A DNA stretch of 64,000 nt from Rosa chinensis (GCF_002994745.2 NC_037092.1:71957823-72021822); one strand, 5' to 3'; shown: positions 23,929 to 37,154, numbered from the stretch's first letter. Made by a program: numbers and translations. The notes: a model not told the origin generated them from the sequence alone.

Positions 23929-25857
23929 TGATAGGAGCATTTTAATGCGACGTTTTAACTGTTATTTCCCTATATTTTCTGCGTTATTTCCTTAATAAAA
24001 CTCTGTTTAGGAAAGTTTCCATTCTTCGAATGGGAAAGTTCCTAATTGTAGAAAGTTTCCGTTTTGTAGTTTCTATTTTCCATTTTTAGAAAGTTTCCAT
24101 TTTAGTTTAAGAAAGTTTCCATTTCTTATTTTAGAAAGCTTCTATTTTCAGGTTTTTGGAATAAATAAGCTGAATTGAGTTCATAAATGGAACGAGAAGC
24201 TTCATGAAGATGACATGGAAAAACAAGGTGACAATGTGGGAATTAAAGATGATTGATTGAGGATTTCAAGGAGAGATTTTCTTGCGAGACTTTTATGGAA
24301 AGAAATATTGTTGGAGGAATAATTTGGTGTGATTGCCAACATGAAAATAAGAAATAATCAAGGAGATGACGCCAAGAGAGATTCAAGGGAGATATTTATG
24401 GAAGGAAAATATGTGTGCACCAAGGAAAAGCTAAAAAGGCGTCTAGATTCATCCCTAAATTCCCTAAAGGAATGTTAGCAGAAATTCATGAAGAAAATCA
24501 GAATAATTTCAAGGAAATTCGGCAATTAAATATTAGGGAGGTATTTTAGAGAATTATGATTGGTTGGAACACATCACAAGGCTTACTTGGCATTCTATGA
24601 TTGGTTGGACCACATCACAAGCTTACTTGGCGAATTATCATTGGTTGAAGCTATGTGGAAAATTCTGATTGCTTTGTGAACCCTAGCCATGCTCCTATAT
24701 AAAACTCCCCCTTTCTCAACGTCAAGGGTTCCTCTCCCCCATACAATTTACACTTTAGAAAAAAATCAGAAAATCTTCTTAGCATAGCCGTGAGTTTCTC
24801 CATCCTCTAGTCATCTCCACGAGTTCAAGCAAGGCCAAGGGAGAAGAAGCATAACCGTGAGCATCCATCATCCATCTCCAACCTTGAAGCTTGCTTTCGA
24901 GATTCAAGAGACCACCACATCAATCGTTCATCACCATCCCCATCTCACGGTGTAATCCGAGTCTCCTTTGTAACCTTTGCTTTGAATTTCGTTGGTTATG
25001 AACTAGTTGACATATGTGTTTGAACAAATATTAATTTCTGGAATTTTTATGATTAATTGAGAATTTTCAGATTCATATTATTGTGATTCGAGAGTTGCTT
25101 ATGTGGGTTTGTTTAATTAAATTTGCGTTATAGATAACTTTTGTATTTTAATCTTATGTGGTTGCAAACACTTAGGGTTTCGATATAATTGGTGCTAGGT
25201 TTAAGAACATGAAATCGACTTTTCGTTTTGTGTAAACTTGAATCAAAGTAGTAAAGGTTTTGTACAAAGATCGAATTTAATTAACGAGGATTGCAATTAG
25301 GTGGACTTTTCCATACTAAGTTGTACACTTGGGTTGATAGCCTTTCTCTATGTGTAATGCGTTAAACATGACATGATTGACTAGCTTTCTAGGGTTTGAT
25401 TGCATGTTTGATAGGATTAATCTAGGTGCTTTCGCTTAGGTTAATTAGCATTGAAAAGTAAAAAATGGGAATTCATTTGCTTTCGAATGTTTCACATGAT
25501 CAACTCCTTTCTCATGACTTAGATGAACAATATGAGGGTTTGAGTCAATTTTAATCATATGTTTCGATTTTGATCTTTGTTCTCTCATTCCATTTGTATT
25601 TTTATGTTTTTGCATTTTAATTGTTTTGTTAACTTAGTTTTATTTTCGAAAAACCAAAAACAAAATCCCCCTTTTCGTGTACAATGTTTATAGTTGTGAA
25701 TATCTTTGTGAATATTATACTTTGTTTTTATTTTAATTCTTTAGTTGGTTTTGCAATTACAGGTGTACCCTCAATCCCCGGAATAGAACGATCCCTACTT
25801 ACTTTTACTACTAATGACATTTCAGGGTTAAATTATGCGCTTGCTTTAGGCGCATCA
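23929..25857 (+). repeat. LARD-like 5' LTR
   Basis: 1,929-bp repeat starting TGATAGGAGCATTTTAATGC and ending GGCGCATCA. It contains a TATA-like CTCCTATATAAAACTCCCCC at about 24690-24710, a plausible LTR promoter. Confidence 0.9.
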
Positions 25858-25862
25858 ATTTT

Positions 25863-25880
25863 TGGCGCCGTTGCCGGGGA
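25863..25880 (+). promoter_or_regulatory. tRNA-Asp-type primer-binding site
   Basis: TGGCGCCGTTGCCGGGGA lies 5 bp after the left LTR and is complementary to the 3' end of plant tRNA-Asp. This primer is typical of Athila-like and related gypsy elements. Confidence 0.8.
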
Positions 25881-28683
25881 TTGAAAAATCACTTGTTTTT
25901 GTTTATTATTGTTGTATATAAATTGTTTGAAACTTAGTTTAATTAATTAATTAGGTTGTTTTTTTATATTGTTGAATACGAGTTTTAATTGTAAGTTGTA
26001 AATTGAATGGAATAGGTGAAGTCTCTTTTGTTAATATTGGCCTAAACCCCTTATTGGTACCTAGTTCAGGTCCCTTAAGGTTGAGGGCGGCCTTTATTAA
26101 CACTTGTTGAACTGTCTTCACACTTATGATCTTTTTCATCCTGGTAAGTATAGCCTATGTGGAATGGTGTCTAGGAAGGGGAAAACGTTCATGACGGGTT
26201 TTTGAATCCAGAAGTGCTTACAAATGGGCCTAAACCACAATGTGGGAGTAGCTCATGCCAAAATGGATTTTTCCTCTCGTGATCGCCCTCCCCCACCTGG
26301 CCATTTCAGTAAGGTTGCCCAAAGGATGAGAAAGGGAGTTTGTGTCTAGGTGACTATACTTGGGCCGCATGTCCACTTGATTTACCGCTTGGAATTAGAT
26401 TCGATATCAGTAATATTTATAACAAAACAAAATGTTGTGATACACTAAGGTAAAAAAAAAAAAAAAAAACATTTGTGTAAATATTTTTCATGTTTTTTTT
26501 ACTCACTTGTGTACCTAACTTGTGTCTTGTGTAGAATGTACTTGTTAATTATATTTGTAGTTTGTAATTCTTTGTTACTTGTTTATATTTTTTGTATTTC
26601 TTTGTTAATTATAGTTACTAACTTTTTAATTTCTATTCCGTCTGGCTGAAAGATGTTAAACTCAAGCGCTGCTTGGGAGGCAACCCAATTCAGAAGCAGC
26701 AGTGAAGGAGTCTTAAAATGCAGATTTGCTTTCTCCTTCCCTATTTCTTTTATTTTTCAATTTTTCTCTTTGTTTTTGTTTTCGTAAATTTCTTTCCTAT
26801 ATGCTTAATTGTTTCATTGCATGCTTATGATTGATTACATTGAGGACAATGCAATATTTAAGTGTGGGGGAAGGGATTTATATTTTTATCTTTTATTTTG
26901 AGTCATATGTATTGGAAAATAAAATAAAAAAAATCGAAAAATGTCAAAAAAAAAAAAAATTGTTGCTTTTATTTATTGAGTCTTAGTCTTTTGTTTTTAT
27001 TTTTGAGTCATAAGATGCCTTTCAACTGTCTAGGATGATTCTATATCTCTGAAATTATAGCTAAGAGAGGATCACAAGATTGAGATGATTTTAAATGGTA
27101 TTCTTTGGTTAATTGAGATATATGAAAAGTATATGCATGTGTAGTGGATATGGATTTCGTGACCTTGGTACAGAATATGAGCATGTTAGGATGAGTTTTG
27201 ATTCATAAAAGCCCATGTGAGATATTTGAGCCCATGTCCCTGTTTCTTGGAGTGATAAATGAAAAATATATATTCTTAATTTCTTGGCGATGTTTTGATG
27301 ATTTCATTATTCTTTCATGTTGATTGACTGCTTGCCATAGATTAAGTTTGATGGACTAGAGAATGCTAGAATTCGCTCTTGTGCTTGTTGAGACGTTATA
27401 TCAATACATGGCCCTAATTCTGGAAAGGATAGAGGCACCCTAGGAATTACCACCATTACCATATAAACTTGTGTCCCTATTTGTGCCCGTCGTGGGACCC
27501 CCTAGATAAGCCCCTTTGAGCCTACATTAAGCCTTTTCGTTCATCACCCTTAAAATCCTTAACCCTGAACCTTAGTATAATTACACTCCTACCCTTTGTT
27601 CTAGAAACTTAGTGGAGCTAATTTTGGGACTTTACTTAAGGATTTGGCATTGAGAATGAAGATTGAGAAGAGGTGAAAGTTCAAGTGTGGGGGTAGACTT
27701 GTCCATGATAGAAAAAAAAAAATGTGAAAGCCGAAAAAAAAAAATGAAAAAAAAGAAGAAAAAAAATGTGTACGGCTAGAAAAGAAAAAGAAAAATATAT
27801 ATATGGATTTTAGTCCCCCATACTTGGTGAGTTTGGAGATTGTTTTGAATTGAAGGCCCACTAGTGAAAAATTTGGCCTTTGTCCAATTCACAAGAGTTC
27901 AAGGGAAGTTTAGAATGAAGGTTGAGCCCAACATGAAGACATTAGGCCCTTTTATTTTACCCCTAGGAAGGACATGACGTGTTGCTATGCCTTGCTGGAT
28001 TTCTAGAAGTCTCTACATCTACATGAACTCTGCTAGGTTTTTAGGACACTTTGTTAAAATCCTTATCTTTCATTTCTTAAAACTTTGAGCCTTAGCCCCA
28101 TTACAACCTTTGAGAAGACCTTCTTGATCCTTAAGATGGGACAGCCTTTGATGTGGAGATGAGTTACAAGAGTTGAACCTATGGCTTGGGTCCATCCGTG
28201 CAAGTAGTTGGTATCTTTCATGAGATCTTTTGAAAAAAAAAAATTATATTCACAAAGTGCTTTTCGTTTCTTATATATGTGAGCTATTTGATTGCCTCAA
28301 AATATTTACTCTCACATATAATTAAGTGATTATAAGCTTTTAAGCATTGCCTTGAATTCTGAGAGAAGAAAGAGTGGATACACCTTGTGAGGATTTGAAT
28401 CATACTTGTTTGAAGCATGCTTAACAGAAACCATCACCATTGTTTCAACCAAGTCCTACTTGTGTATATGTAAATTATGTGTTTTAATTAACTCTCGAAT
28501 GCCTAAACATTGATTCTTGGTGGAGTGCTAATCTTGATGTTGTGAAAGTAAGAGATTTCTGAGACAAAAAGTTGAAGGGCAATAGAGTCATTTTTTGTGT
28601 AGTCTTTAAATTTTCGTTGAGTCTTAGTTGAGTCTTTGTGTGATTTTGCTAAGGGACTAGCAAAAGCTAAGTGTGGGGGAATT

Positions 28684-30612
28684 TGATAGGAGCATTTTAA
28701 TGCGACGTTTTAACTGTTATTTCCCTATATTTTCTGCGTTATTTCCTTAATAAAACTCTGTTTAGGAAAGTTTCCATTCTTCGAATGGGAAAGTTCCTAA
28801 TTGTAGAAAGTTTCCGTTTTGTAGTTTCTATTTTCCATTTTTAGAAAGTTTCCATTTTAGTTTAAGAAAGTTTCCATTTCTTATTTTAGAAAGCTTCTAT
28901 TTTCAGGTTTTTGGAATAAATAAGCTGAATTGAGTTCATAAATGGAACGAGAAGCTTCATGAAGATGACATGGAAAAACAAGGTGACAATGTGGGAATTA
29001 AAGATGATTGATTGAAGATTTCAAGGAGAGATTTTCTTGCGAGACTTTTATGGAAAGAAATATTGTTGGAGGAATAATTTGGTGTGATTGCCAACATGAA
29101 AATAAGAAATAATCAAGGAGATGACGCCAAGAGAGATTCAAGGGAGATATTTATGGAAGGAAAATATGTGTGCACCAAGGAAAAGCTAAAAAGGCGTCTA
29201 GATTCATCCCTAAATTCCCTAAAGGAATGTTAGCAGAAATTCATGAAGAAAATCAGAATAATTTCAAGGAAATTCGGCAATTAAATATTAGGGAGGTATT
29301 TTAGAGAATTATGATTGGTTGGAACACATCACAAGGCTTACTTGGCATTCTATGATTGGTTGGACCACATCACAAGCTTACTTGGCGAATTATCATTGGT
29401 TGAAGCTATGTGGAAAATTCTGATTGCTTTGTGAACCCTAGCCATGCTCCTATATAAAACTCCCCCTTTCTCAACGTCAAGGGTTCCTCTCCCCCATACA
29501 ATTTACACTTTAGAAAAAAATCAGAAAATCTTCTTAGCATAGCCGTGAGTTTCTCCATCCTCTAGTCATCTCCACGAGTTCAAGCAAGGCCAAGGGAGAA
29601 GAAGCATAACCGTGAGCATCCATCATCCATCTCCAACCTTGAAGCTTGCTTTCGAGATTCAAGAGACCACCACATCAATCGTTCATCACCATCCCCATCT
29701 CACGGTGTAATCCGAGTCTCCTTTGTAACCTTTGCTTTGAATTTCGTTGGTTATGAACTAGTTGACATATGTGTTTGAACAAATATTAATTTCTGGAATT
29801 TTTATGATTAATTGAGAATTTTCAGATTCATATTATTGTGATTCGAGAGTTGCTTATGTGGGTTTGTTTAATTAAATTTGCGTTATAGATAACTTTTGTA
29901 TTTTAATCTTATGTGGTTGCAAACACTTAGGGTTTCGATATAATTGGTGCTAGGTTTAAGAACATGAAATCGACTTTTCGTTTTGTGTAAACTTGAATCA
30001 AAGTAGTAAAGGTTTTGTACAAAGATCGAATTTAATTAACGAGGATTGCAATTAGGTGGACTTTTCCATACTAAGTTGTACACTTGGGTTGATAGCCTTT
30101 CTCTATGTGTAATGCGTTAAACATGACATGATTGACTAGCTTTCTAGGGTTTGATTGCATGTTTGATAGGATTAATCTAGGTGCTTTCGCTTAGGTTAAT
30201 TAGCATTGAAAAGTAAAAAATGGGAATTCATTTGCTTTCGAATGTTTCACATGATCAACTCCTTTCTCATGACTTAGATGAACAATATGAGGGTTTGAGT
30301 CAATTTTAATCATATGTTTCGATTTTGATCTTTGTTCTCTCATTCCATTTGTATTTTTATGTTTTTGCATTTTAATTGTTTTGTTAACTTAGTTTTATTT
30401 TCGAAAAACCAAAAACAAAATCCCCCTTTTCGTGTACAATGTTTATAGTTGTGAATATCTTTGTGAATATTATACTTTGTTTTTATTTTAATTCTTTAGT
30501 TGGTTTTGCAATTACAGGTGTACCCTCAATCCCCGGAATAGAACGATCCCTACTTACTTTTACTACTAATGACATTTCAGGGTTAAATTATGCGCTTGCT
30601 TTAGGCGCATCA
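28684..30612 (+). repeat. LARD-like 3' LTR
   Basis: 1,929-bp copy of 23929-25857, nearly identical, preceded by a G-rich polypurine tract and followed by the TACAT duplication. Confidence 0.9.
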
Positions 30613-30617
30613 TACAT

Positions 30618-31029
30618 ACATGGCTGCTTGGTTACTATGGCCTACTCTATGACTGACCCGGCCACAGTCCTATATGCTACCATAAGCAAAGTCACACAGT
30701 CGAGCACCTTATACGAACAAAACTAAATGCATTATCGGTACTCGCTAGCCGATACGGGGTTCTATATATGGACAACTATAATCTCTCTACAATATCTTCA
30801 CCACCTGTGAACTGCTCCAGATACGTTCTCATCTACAACCTTTTAATTTGAGATACTGCTATACTTTACATGCTTCATTGATTATCATAATCCAAGCATG
30901 CGTACAAAATGCGATAATTTTAATATCATATTTACCATGCCTAAATGTTAATGTTATGCTTTAAATGTCTCCATGATTATCAAACATGATTAAAATGCAC
31001 AATATTATTAGTATCTCCACTATGATTAT
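30618..31029. other. Non-coding DNA after the LARD-like insertion
   Basis: This is the right side of the insertion target. No gene is seen. It leads into the minisatellite arrays that start near 31030. Confidence 0.45.
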
Positions 31030-34000
31030 ATGCTAAACACTTCCTATGCTTGAATGGCATACACTCGCCATGCATGAACGACATACACTCGCCAAGATAA
31101 ATGTCCTCGATACTGGGGGGGACTTGTACACCATACTCGCCATGCCTAACTGGCATACACTTGCCATGCCTGAATGTTACACACTCGCCATGATAAATGT
31201 TCCCGATACTGGGAGACTTGCACAACCTACCTGCCATGCGTGGATGGCACATCCCCTCCATGCTTTAGCGACATATCGCCATGCTATACTCACCATGTTT
31301 CAGCAATATCTCACTTCTGCTTCAACAGTATCTCACCTATACCTCAACATTATGCTCTCCATGCTTCAGCAATGTCCTCGCCATGTTTTAGCGACATACT
31401 TGCTATGCCTCAACGATACACTCGCCATGTTTTAGTACCATACTCGTCATGCCTCAGTGACACATACTTGCCATGCTTCAGTGATGTACTCGCCATGATA
31501 TAGTCGCCATGCTTCAGTAACATCTTATATATGCTTCAACAGTCTATTATCTATGCCTCAGCGACCTATACTCGCCACACCTTAGTAGAATATTATCTAC
31601 AGATCCGCTATATCTTCTCTATGTTTTAGCAGTATATCCTCTATGCTTCAATAGTGTCTCATCTATGCTCCAGCAGTATCTCACCTATGCTTCAAGGGTA
31701 CCTCCTCTCTGTTTCAGCTGTATATTATCTATCTTTTAGCAGTAATTATCTATGCTTCAGCGTCATCCATGCATCAACGATATATCATTCATGCTTCACT
31801 GACATGTTCTCCACGCTTCAGTAGTATCTTCTCTAGACCTTAGCAATATATCATCTATGCTTCATCGATACACTATCCATACTCCGGCGATGTCATGTAC
31901 ATGCTCCGCGATATGTTATTCATGCTTTAGCTGCATCTCACCCATGTCCTAGGCGACCTACATCTCAACACGGCGTACTCTCATGTTTCGACAGACACTC
32001 TCGCCAGGCCTCAACTGCACACTCGCCATGCCTCAACGACATATGCAACGTACTTGTCATGCCTTAGCGCCATATACGCGCCCATACTTTAGCTTCACGC
32101 TTACATCCTGGCAAGCACTCACTTACCTCGCCGTTCATGCCCTAAAGACACTTGGGACTATACTCTTACAACCCTGCCCCTCTGGGACTCTACCAATTCT
32201 CCAATGATCGCAATGTATTCTCCAATGATCTTAATGAATCCTCCAATGATCGCCATGTATTCTCAGATGACCGCCACATCTTCTCCAATGATCGCCATCT
32301 ATTCACCCACGATCGCCTTGTATTATGTCACTACCTTTGGCAATTTTCAATGAAATTTGCTCGATATCGCAATTTCTTATTTCTCTCCAAAATATCGCTA
32401 AATTCACTCGCAAACCCTTGTATTGCCAACACGATCAATGCGAAATGCTCCAATGCGATTAACGTGAACAAGCTGAAATGGCTATATAATTCAATATCAC
32501 TAAAGGCATGGTTGTGTTGATATAGCACTATACGTGCTATCACTCGCAAACCCTTGTATTGCCAACGCGATCAATGTGAAATGCTCCAACGCAATTAATG
32601 CGAAATACTTAAACGCGATACGCCAACGAATGAATGTTACGCGATACGCCACCGCGAACGAACAAATGAATGTTACGCGATACTCCACCAACGATTGAAT
32701 GAATGAATGTTACGCGATACGCCTCCATGAACGAATGAATGAATGTTACGCGATACGCCAACGAACGAATGAATGAATGATACGCGATATGCCAACGAAC
32801 GAATGAATGAATGATTTGCGATACGCCAACGAGTGAATGGATGAATGTTACGCGGTATGCCTCTGCGAACGAATGAATGTATGTTAAGTGATACGCCAAC
32901 AAACGAATAAATGAATGAAACACGATACGCTAACGAGTGAATGAATAAATGTTACGCGATACGCCAGCGAACGAATGAATGAATGTTACGCTATACGCCA
33001 ACGAATGAATAAATGAATGTTACGCGATACTCCGCTAATGAAAGAATGAATGAATGAATGCTATGCGATACTCCGCCAATGCAATCAATGAGAAATGCGA
33101 AATGTGAAATGCTCCAATGCGATCAATGTGAAATGCTTCAATGCGATCAATGCTTCAATGTGATCAAGGCCAAATGCCTAAATGAAATGCGAGCAAGGCA
33201 AGATGCCTAAATGAAATGCGAGCAAGGCAAGATGTCTAAATGAAATGCGACCAAGGCAAGATGCCTCAATGAAATGCAACCAAGGCGAAATGCCTAAATG
33301 AAATGTGATCACGACACGCTCTCCTTTATATGCGATATCGCCATGTGTTATCTCTCCATTATGTGATATCGACATGAATTATCTTTCTCCAACACTCGGT
33401 ATCACCATGTCTTATCTACCTATTACACGATACCGCCATGCTGTATCTCTATTATACAACATTACTGTGTTTTACCTCTCTTTATACGATATGGCCACAA
33501 GTTGTTTCTCCAACACGCGATATCGCCATGTGTCATTATCTGATATCGGCATGATGTATCTCTCTCTAACACGCAGTATCGCCATGTTTCCTCTCTATTA
33601 TACGACATTGCCATGTTTTATCTCCATTACATGATATCGCCATATTTTATTTGTCCATTACAAGATGGGATATCGCCATGTCTTCTCTCCATCATACAAT
33701 ATCGCCATACCTCATCTTTATTCATTATATGATTGCATGGCACTACATGCAAAACAAAAGGTTGTGCTAAGTTCAATAATAGCGATATCGCCAAGTACAT
33801 TCCAGCCACTATTGGCTACATCATTCCAGCCACTATCAGCTACATCATTTCAGCCACTATCGGCTATATTCATTACAGTCATTATCGCCACGCCAAAACT
33901 ATTATTATTGCCTGATCTGATGCCATATGCTAGCAGACCCTGGTCTAAACCCTCTAACCTAGGACTCGGGGGACTGGAGGACTAGTCACCCTAAGGAAGA

Positions 34001-34218
34001 AACTCTTGCCAAATGTCCAATGAAGGCTTGCACCGTTTCTACTCAAAAAATGAAATCACCACCCCAGTCAAGACTCCTCTTAGCTGGGGACTTGGGGAAC
34101 TGGAGATAATGGTTATACGGAAACCACGTGTCAAGGATACTCGCCTTGCACTTCCGATACTTTTACCATGGACAAACTCTCCACCCAAGAGAACTCTTGA
34201 CCGGGAACTTAGGGGACT
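31030..34218 (+). repeat. Chained minisatellite arrays in a gypsy-like 3' region
   Basis: Successive degenerate tandem arrays follow each other. 31030-31560 has about 24-bp units (CATGCCTGAATG.. ACACTCGC). 31560-31960 has CTATGCTTCAGCAGTAT-type units. 32205-32330 has TCTCCAATGATCGCCATGTA units. 32605-33060 has about 34-bp units (ACGCGATACGCCAACGAACG plus GAATGAATGAATG). 33165-33305 has about 29-bp units (AAATGAAATGCGAGCAAGGC). 33300-33900 has GATATCGCCATG units. Then come three GGGGACTTGGGGAACTGGAG-like segments up to the LTR at 34219. Chained tandem repeats just before the 3' LTR are known from Ogre/Tat gypsy elements; the assignment is inference. Confidence 0.7.
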
Positions 34219-34614
34219 TGTTGGTATAGATACCTCTCAGACACAAGTATCAGAAGCACAAGGCTCACTAGTTACTTAAAACGATGCTGATAACGCCCAG
34301 ACACAATGCCAATATCGATACTATACACTAGTGGTATCGGGTGGACCACAGCTAGTCCCACATTGGAAACAAAGGGGTGACAAGCCCATCCCCACACTAT
34401 AAATACATGTCTCTCCCCTCACTCAAGGTAAGCCACCACTCTCCATTTACTCCTATCTAGTCTACATTCTTACATGTATCTGACTTAGGCATCGGATCGT
34501 CGAAGGCCGGCTAGCCCGGTCTTCCCTCTGACCTCTGTTCATGGTTGACAGGTATCGGATCTTGGAGGTGGAAGCTCCCACGACAACCCTATTTCTACCA
34601 TTGAAACACTAACA
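34219..34614 (+). mobile_element. Gypsy-like 3' LTR (396 bp)
   Basis: It starts TGTTGGTATAGATACC after the purine tract AGGGGACT and ends AAACACTAACA. It contains a TATA-like ACTATAAATACATGTCTCTC (34398-34417), then GACTTAGGCATCGGATC and GGTCTTCCCTCTGACC, words common near the 3' ends of plant LTRs. No 5' LTR partner is in the window, so with 31030-34218 this is the right end of a truncated element. Confidence 0.6.
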
Positions 34615-34627
34615 AATGTGGCCTTAT

Positions 34628-34905
34628 TGTAAGTGAGTTCTTGATTTACTTATAACATTGTAGGTAAATTATATCTGACATAATGTAGGTAAACTATGCC
34701 TGGCATAGCTGGTATGATCGTATGAGAGAAGAATTTTAACATATATACCTATATACAAATTTTAGGTATTATTGTAAGTGAATTCCTGATTTACTTATAA
34801 TATTGTAGGTAAATTATATCTGACATAATTTACCTACATAAATGTCTGGCATAACTGGTATGTCCGTATGAGAGAAGAATTTTAACATATATACCTATAT
34901 ACAAA
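34628..34905 (+). repeat. Tandem duplication, about 140-bp unit
   Basis: Two copies (about 34628-34763 and 34771-34905) share GATTTACTTATAA, GTAGGTAAATTATATCTGAC and GAGAGAAGAATTTTAACATA. Non-coding. Confidence 0.8.
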
Positions 34906-35297
34906 TACGTATCAGCAGTTCTAATTCATCTACGTAATTAGGTAGATTGATTAATCTTATTAGGTAGTAAACCAAAAAGAAAATAGTAATCCCAACACAG
35001 CAATAGTCAGAAGTACCACAGACGAACGCAACTATACCAAAAAATAAAAATAAAAAATTGAAAATAAATCAACAAGCAAAAGCACCTTACCTATCACACC
35101 TTTTTGAGCATACAGCACCAGGATGCAAGAAGGAAAACATGGATAGTCAACAAAAACCACCGGCATAATAAGCACCTCACTAAAGTTGCAAATCACATAT
35201 ATAGAGTTAGGAAGGACTTGAAACCTAAAAGACATTATGGCATAAAAATTAAAAATTTGATTTTTTTTTTTTTTAAGACAAAGATAATTGCATTAAG

Positions 35298-35570
35298 GCC
35301 TCATTTGGTTCGCAAAAAGTAAGCATCGAGAAAGAAAAGTTGTTCCTTCCTTAGGTTTGGGATGCAAAAAGAAATGAAATACTTTCTTAAAGCAAAGGAA
35401 AATAGGAGGGAAAATGGTTTATTGCATTAATTACAAACTTTTTAACAATTTTCCGGATAACTTTTCTTATATTACCAAATATCGGAATGGAAAGTTCTTC
35501 AGAAAATTCATTTAATTTTCCATGAAAAAGACAACTGAATTACTTTTCTTTCGGCGAACCAAATGAGGCC
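35298..35570. mobile_element. MITE with 17-bp terminal inverted repeats
   Basis: It begins GGCCTCATTTGGTTCGC (35298-35314) and ends with the exact inverse GCGAACCAAATGAGGCC (35554-35570). It is 273 bp and non-coding. A diverged copy lies at 37155-37480. Size and termini suit a PIF/Harbinger-like MITE, though the target duplication is not clear. Confidence 0.75.
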
Positions 35571-35790
35571 AAAAGCTAGCTTGAGAGATACATGCACCAA
35601 AATAAAACAGCTAGATCTAGTTCTTTAGGCTAGGAACACACTTTTAACAAGTAAAAGCAAGTAAAACTCATTACAAAGTATAAACATTGAAGCACCTGAA
35701 ATCTAGGAAAAGGATATTATAGACATGGTATGATGAGAAAACAGAAAGAACTTTAATTAGTTCAAGGATCGAGCCACTGAAGAAACTAAC

Positions 35791-35832
35791 CTTTCAATGT
35801 CATCATCTCGTTTAGCGAAGCTGGCCATGACT
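35791..35832 (-). other. Possible first coding exon, unknown product
   Basis: On the - strand ATG at 35832 reads MASFAKRDDDIE and meets a good donor (AG then GTTAGT). A TATA-like CGTATATATATTTG lies about 55 bp upstream (near 35885-35896). I could not follow downstream exons with confidence between here and 34620. It may be the start of a small gene or a chance match. Confidence 0.25.
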
Positions 35833-35837
35833 TGGAA

Positions 35838-36519
35838 ACTTCCTCATACCACAAAGTTCTGAATGTTGACTACGAATTATTGCAAATATATATACGGAGA
35901 TTTTATATGAGGAATATTTGCGTGAAAGAAATGTGATTCATCTGACACACACAGAGAAAATAAAGAGATATATACAGGGAGAGATTATAATTGTCTAAAT
36001 ACATTTACCCCAGTGAGTTATACCTGGATGGCTAGTTTTGGATAGGCTTTCTTCTACAAATGATTGGATTAAATTAAAAGAGGGGAAATTGGGAAATGAA
36101 GATGCAGCAAATCCCTTCGAACAAACTCTGGGACCGAACTGCTGAATTTCAAGTTGATCAAGTAGATATGATTAGTTTGTAACAATGGAACATACGTACA
36201 TATAATCCAAAAGTTCTTTTAAGTATTGTTGAAGCTAGTCTAGTGACTGTATCAAGAACGCATTATGGGAAGGTCAATCAAGAAAAGAATAAACATGTAT
36301 GCTACACGAATACCTTTATTTTATCAAATTTTTTTTTTTTGGGGCAAGGTATAACTAAAGTCTACATCGATTCTTCACGTGAGCATCTGTCATTTTTCTT
36401 TCGAAGCAATAACCAAAAGTGAGGTGATATTCACACTCTGTTTCTGTTTAAATAATTTAAACACACAAATAGTGTGAGTAGTAATCCAAAACACAAAATT
36501 GAGTGTGAGTATTACTTCT
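35838..36519. other. Intergenic DNA
   Basis: AT-rich, with no coding frame or bounded repeat recognised. Confidence 0.45.
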
Positions 36520-36535
36520 CATAACCAAATGAGTT

Positions 36536-36731
36536 TTTTTTTTTTTTTTTGACTTTGTTAAGGGGAACCCAAAGGCTTCTTAGGTTCAAGATAAAGTCCT
36601 TCGGCGCATGTAAAATGCTCCAACTGTGCATTGCAGCACAGTACCTAGCCACTTTGACGACTTCGGGGTTCGAACCTAGGTTGGGGAGCACACCCAACTA
36701 AGTAAGAACCATTAGGCCACTTGCAGTGGTT
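36536..36731 (-). mobile_element. tRNA-derived SINE (Au-like)
   Basis: A - strand element of about 195 bp. It has an A-box-like TGGCCTAATGGTT near its start, the B-box GGTTCGAACCC (36666-36676 in complement), and a poly(A) tail seen as a T-run at 36534-36551. The target duplication ATAACCAAATGAGTTT is at about 36521-36536 and 36732-36747. It resembles plant Au-type SINEs. Confidence 0.85.
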
Positions 36732-36765
36732 ATAACCAAATGAGTTTATTCAATATGGCTTGATT

Positions 36766-36771
<6 letters not shown>

Positions 36772-36804
<33 letters not shown>
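36772..36804 (+). repeat. (GT)n(AT)n microsatellite
   Basis: A GTGTGTGT tract runs into a TA dinucleotide tract. Non-coding. Confidence 0.85.
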
Positions 36805-37154
36805 TCAGCCTTAATTGGCCCACCCTTTTGTTCTAACAAATCACAAATAATATAATTATTGAGCACATATTATACGTATGCATGTATAACTAAAACTGAA
36901 AATGAACGAAGGTCAATCACATATAGAATGGATACAAAATATGTATACGCTTAAATTTGAATAAACATTATTAACTAAAGACCATTGAGGCAACTAAACA
37001 AAAGTCTTCTGCATGTTCTCTACGGACCGAGTATTTCTTTATGGGGCAAGATGCTTTGTATTGTAAAGAGTTCAGGGACCTTGTGAGTATAGAGGTTTCA
37101 TCACAGAACCCCTCTCAAAAAGACAATACCGCTTAATTATGACTAATTCTCTAT

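Larger units (their letters stand above)
23929..30612 (+). mobile_element. Young non-coding LTR retrotransposon (LARD-like)
   Basis: The LTRs are exactly 1,929 bp each (23929-25857 and 28684-30612). The flanking duplication TACAT is at 23924-23928 and 30613-30617. Just inside the left LTR is TGGCGCCGTTGCCGGGGA (25863-25880), complementary to the 3' end of tRNA-Asp. A purine tract AAGTGTGGGGGAA precedes the right LTR. The 2.8-kb interior has no gag or pol frame; it resembles only the non-coding 3' region of large gypsy elements (GCTTGGGAGGCAACCCA, GAGGACAATGCAATATTTAA). Reading both LTRs I saw a single difference (a G/A near 24260/29014), so insertion was very recent. It must have moved using proteins made elsewhere. 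Confidence 0.92.

Noticed and set aside
25684..25884. Frame starting MFIVVNIFVNIILCFYFNS, present again at 30439-30726
   Set aside because: It lies at the end of both copies of an LTR; the duplication reflects the LTR, and the frame has no family features.
31046..31503. Repetitive frames with HTLAMP-type repeats
   Set aside because: A 24-bp tandem unit keeps the frame open automatically; no start context or protein family supports a gene.
36521..36747. Possible tRNA gene because of the B-box GGTTCGAACC
   Set aside because: There is no cloverleaf of tRNA length, and a poly(A) tail with a 16-bp target duplication shows it is a SINE.
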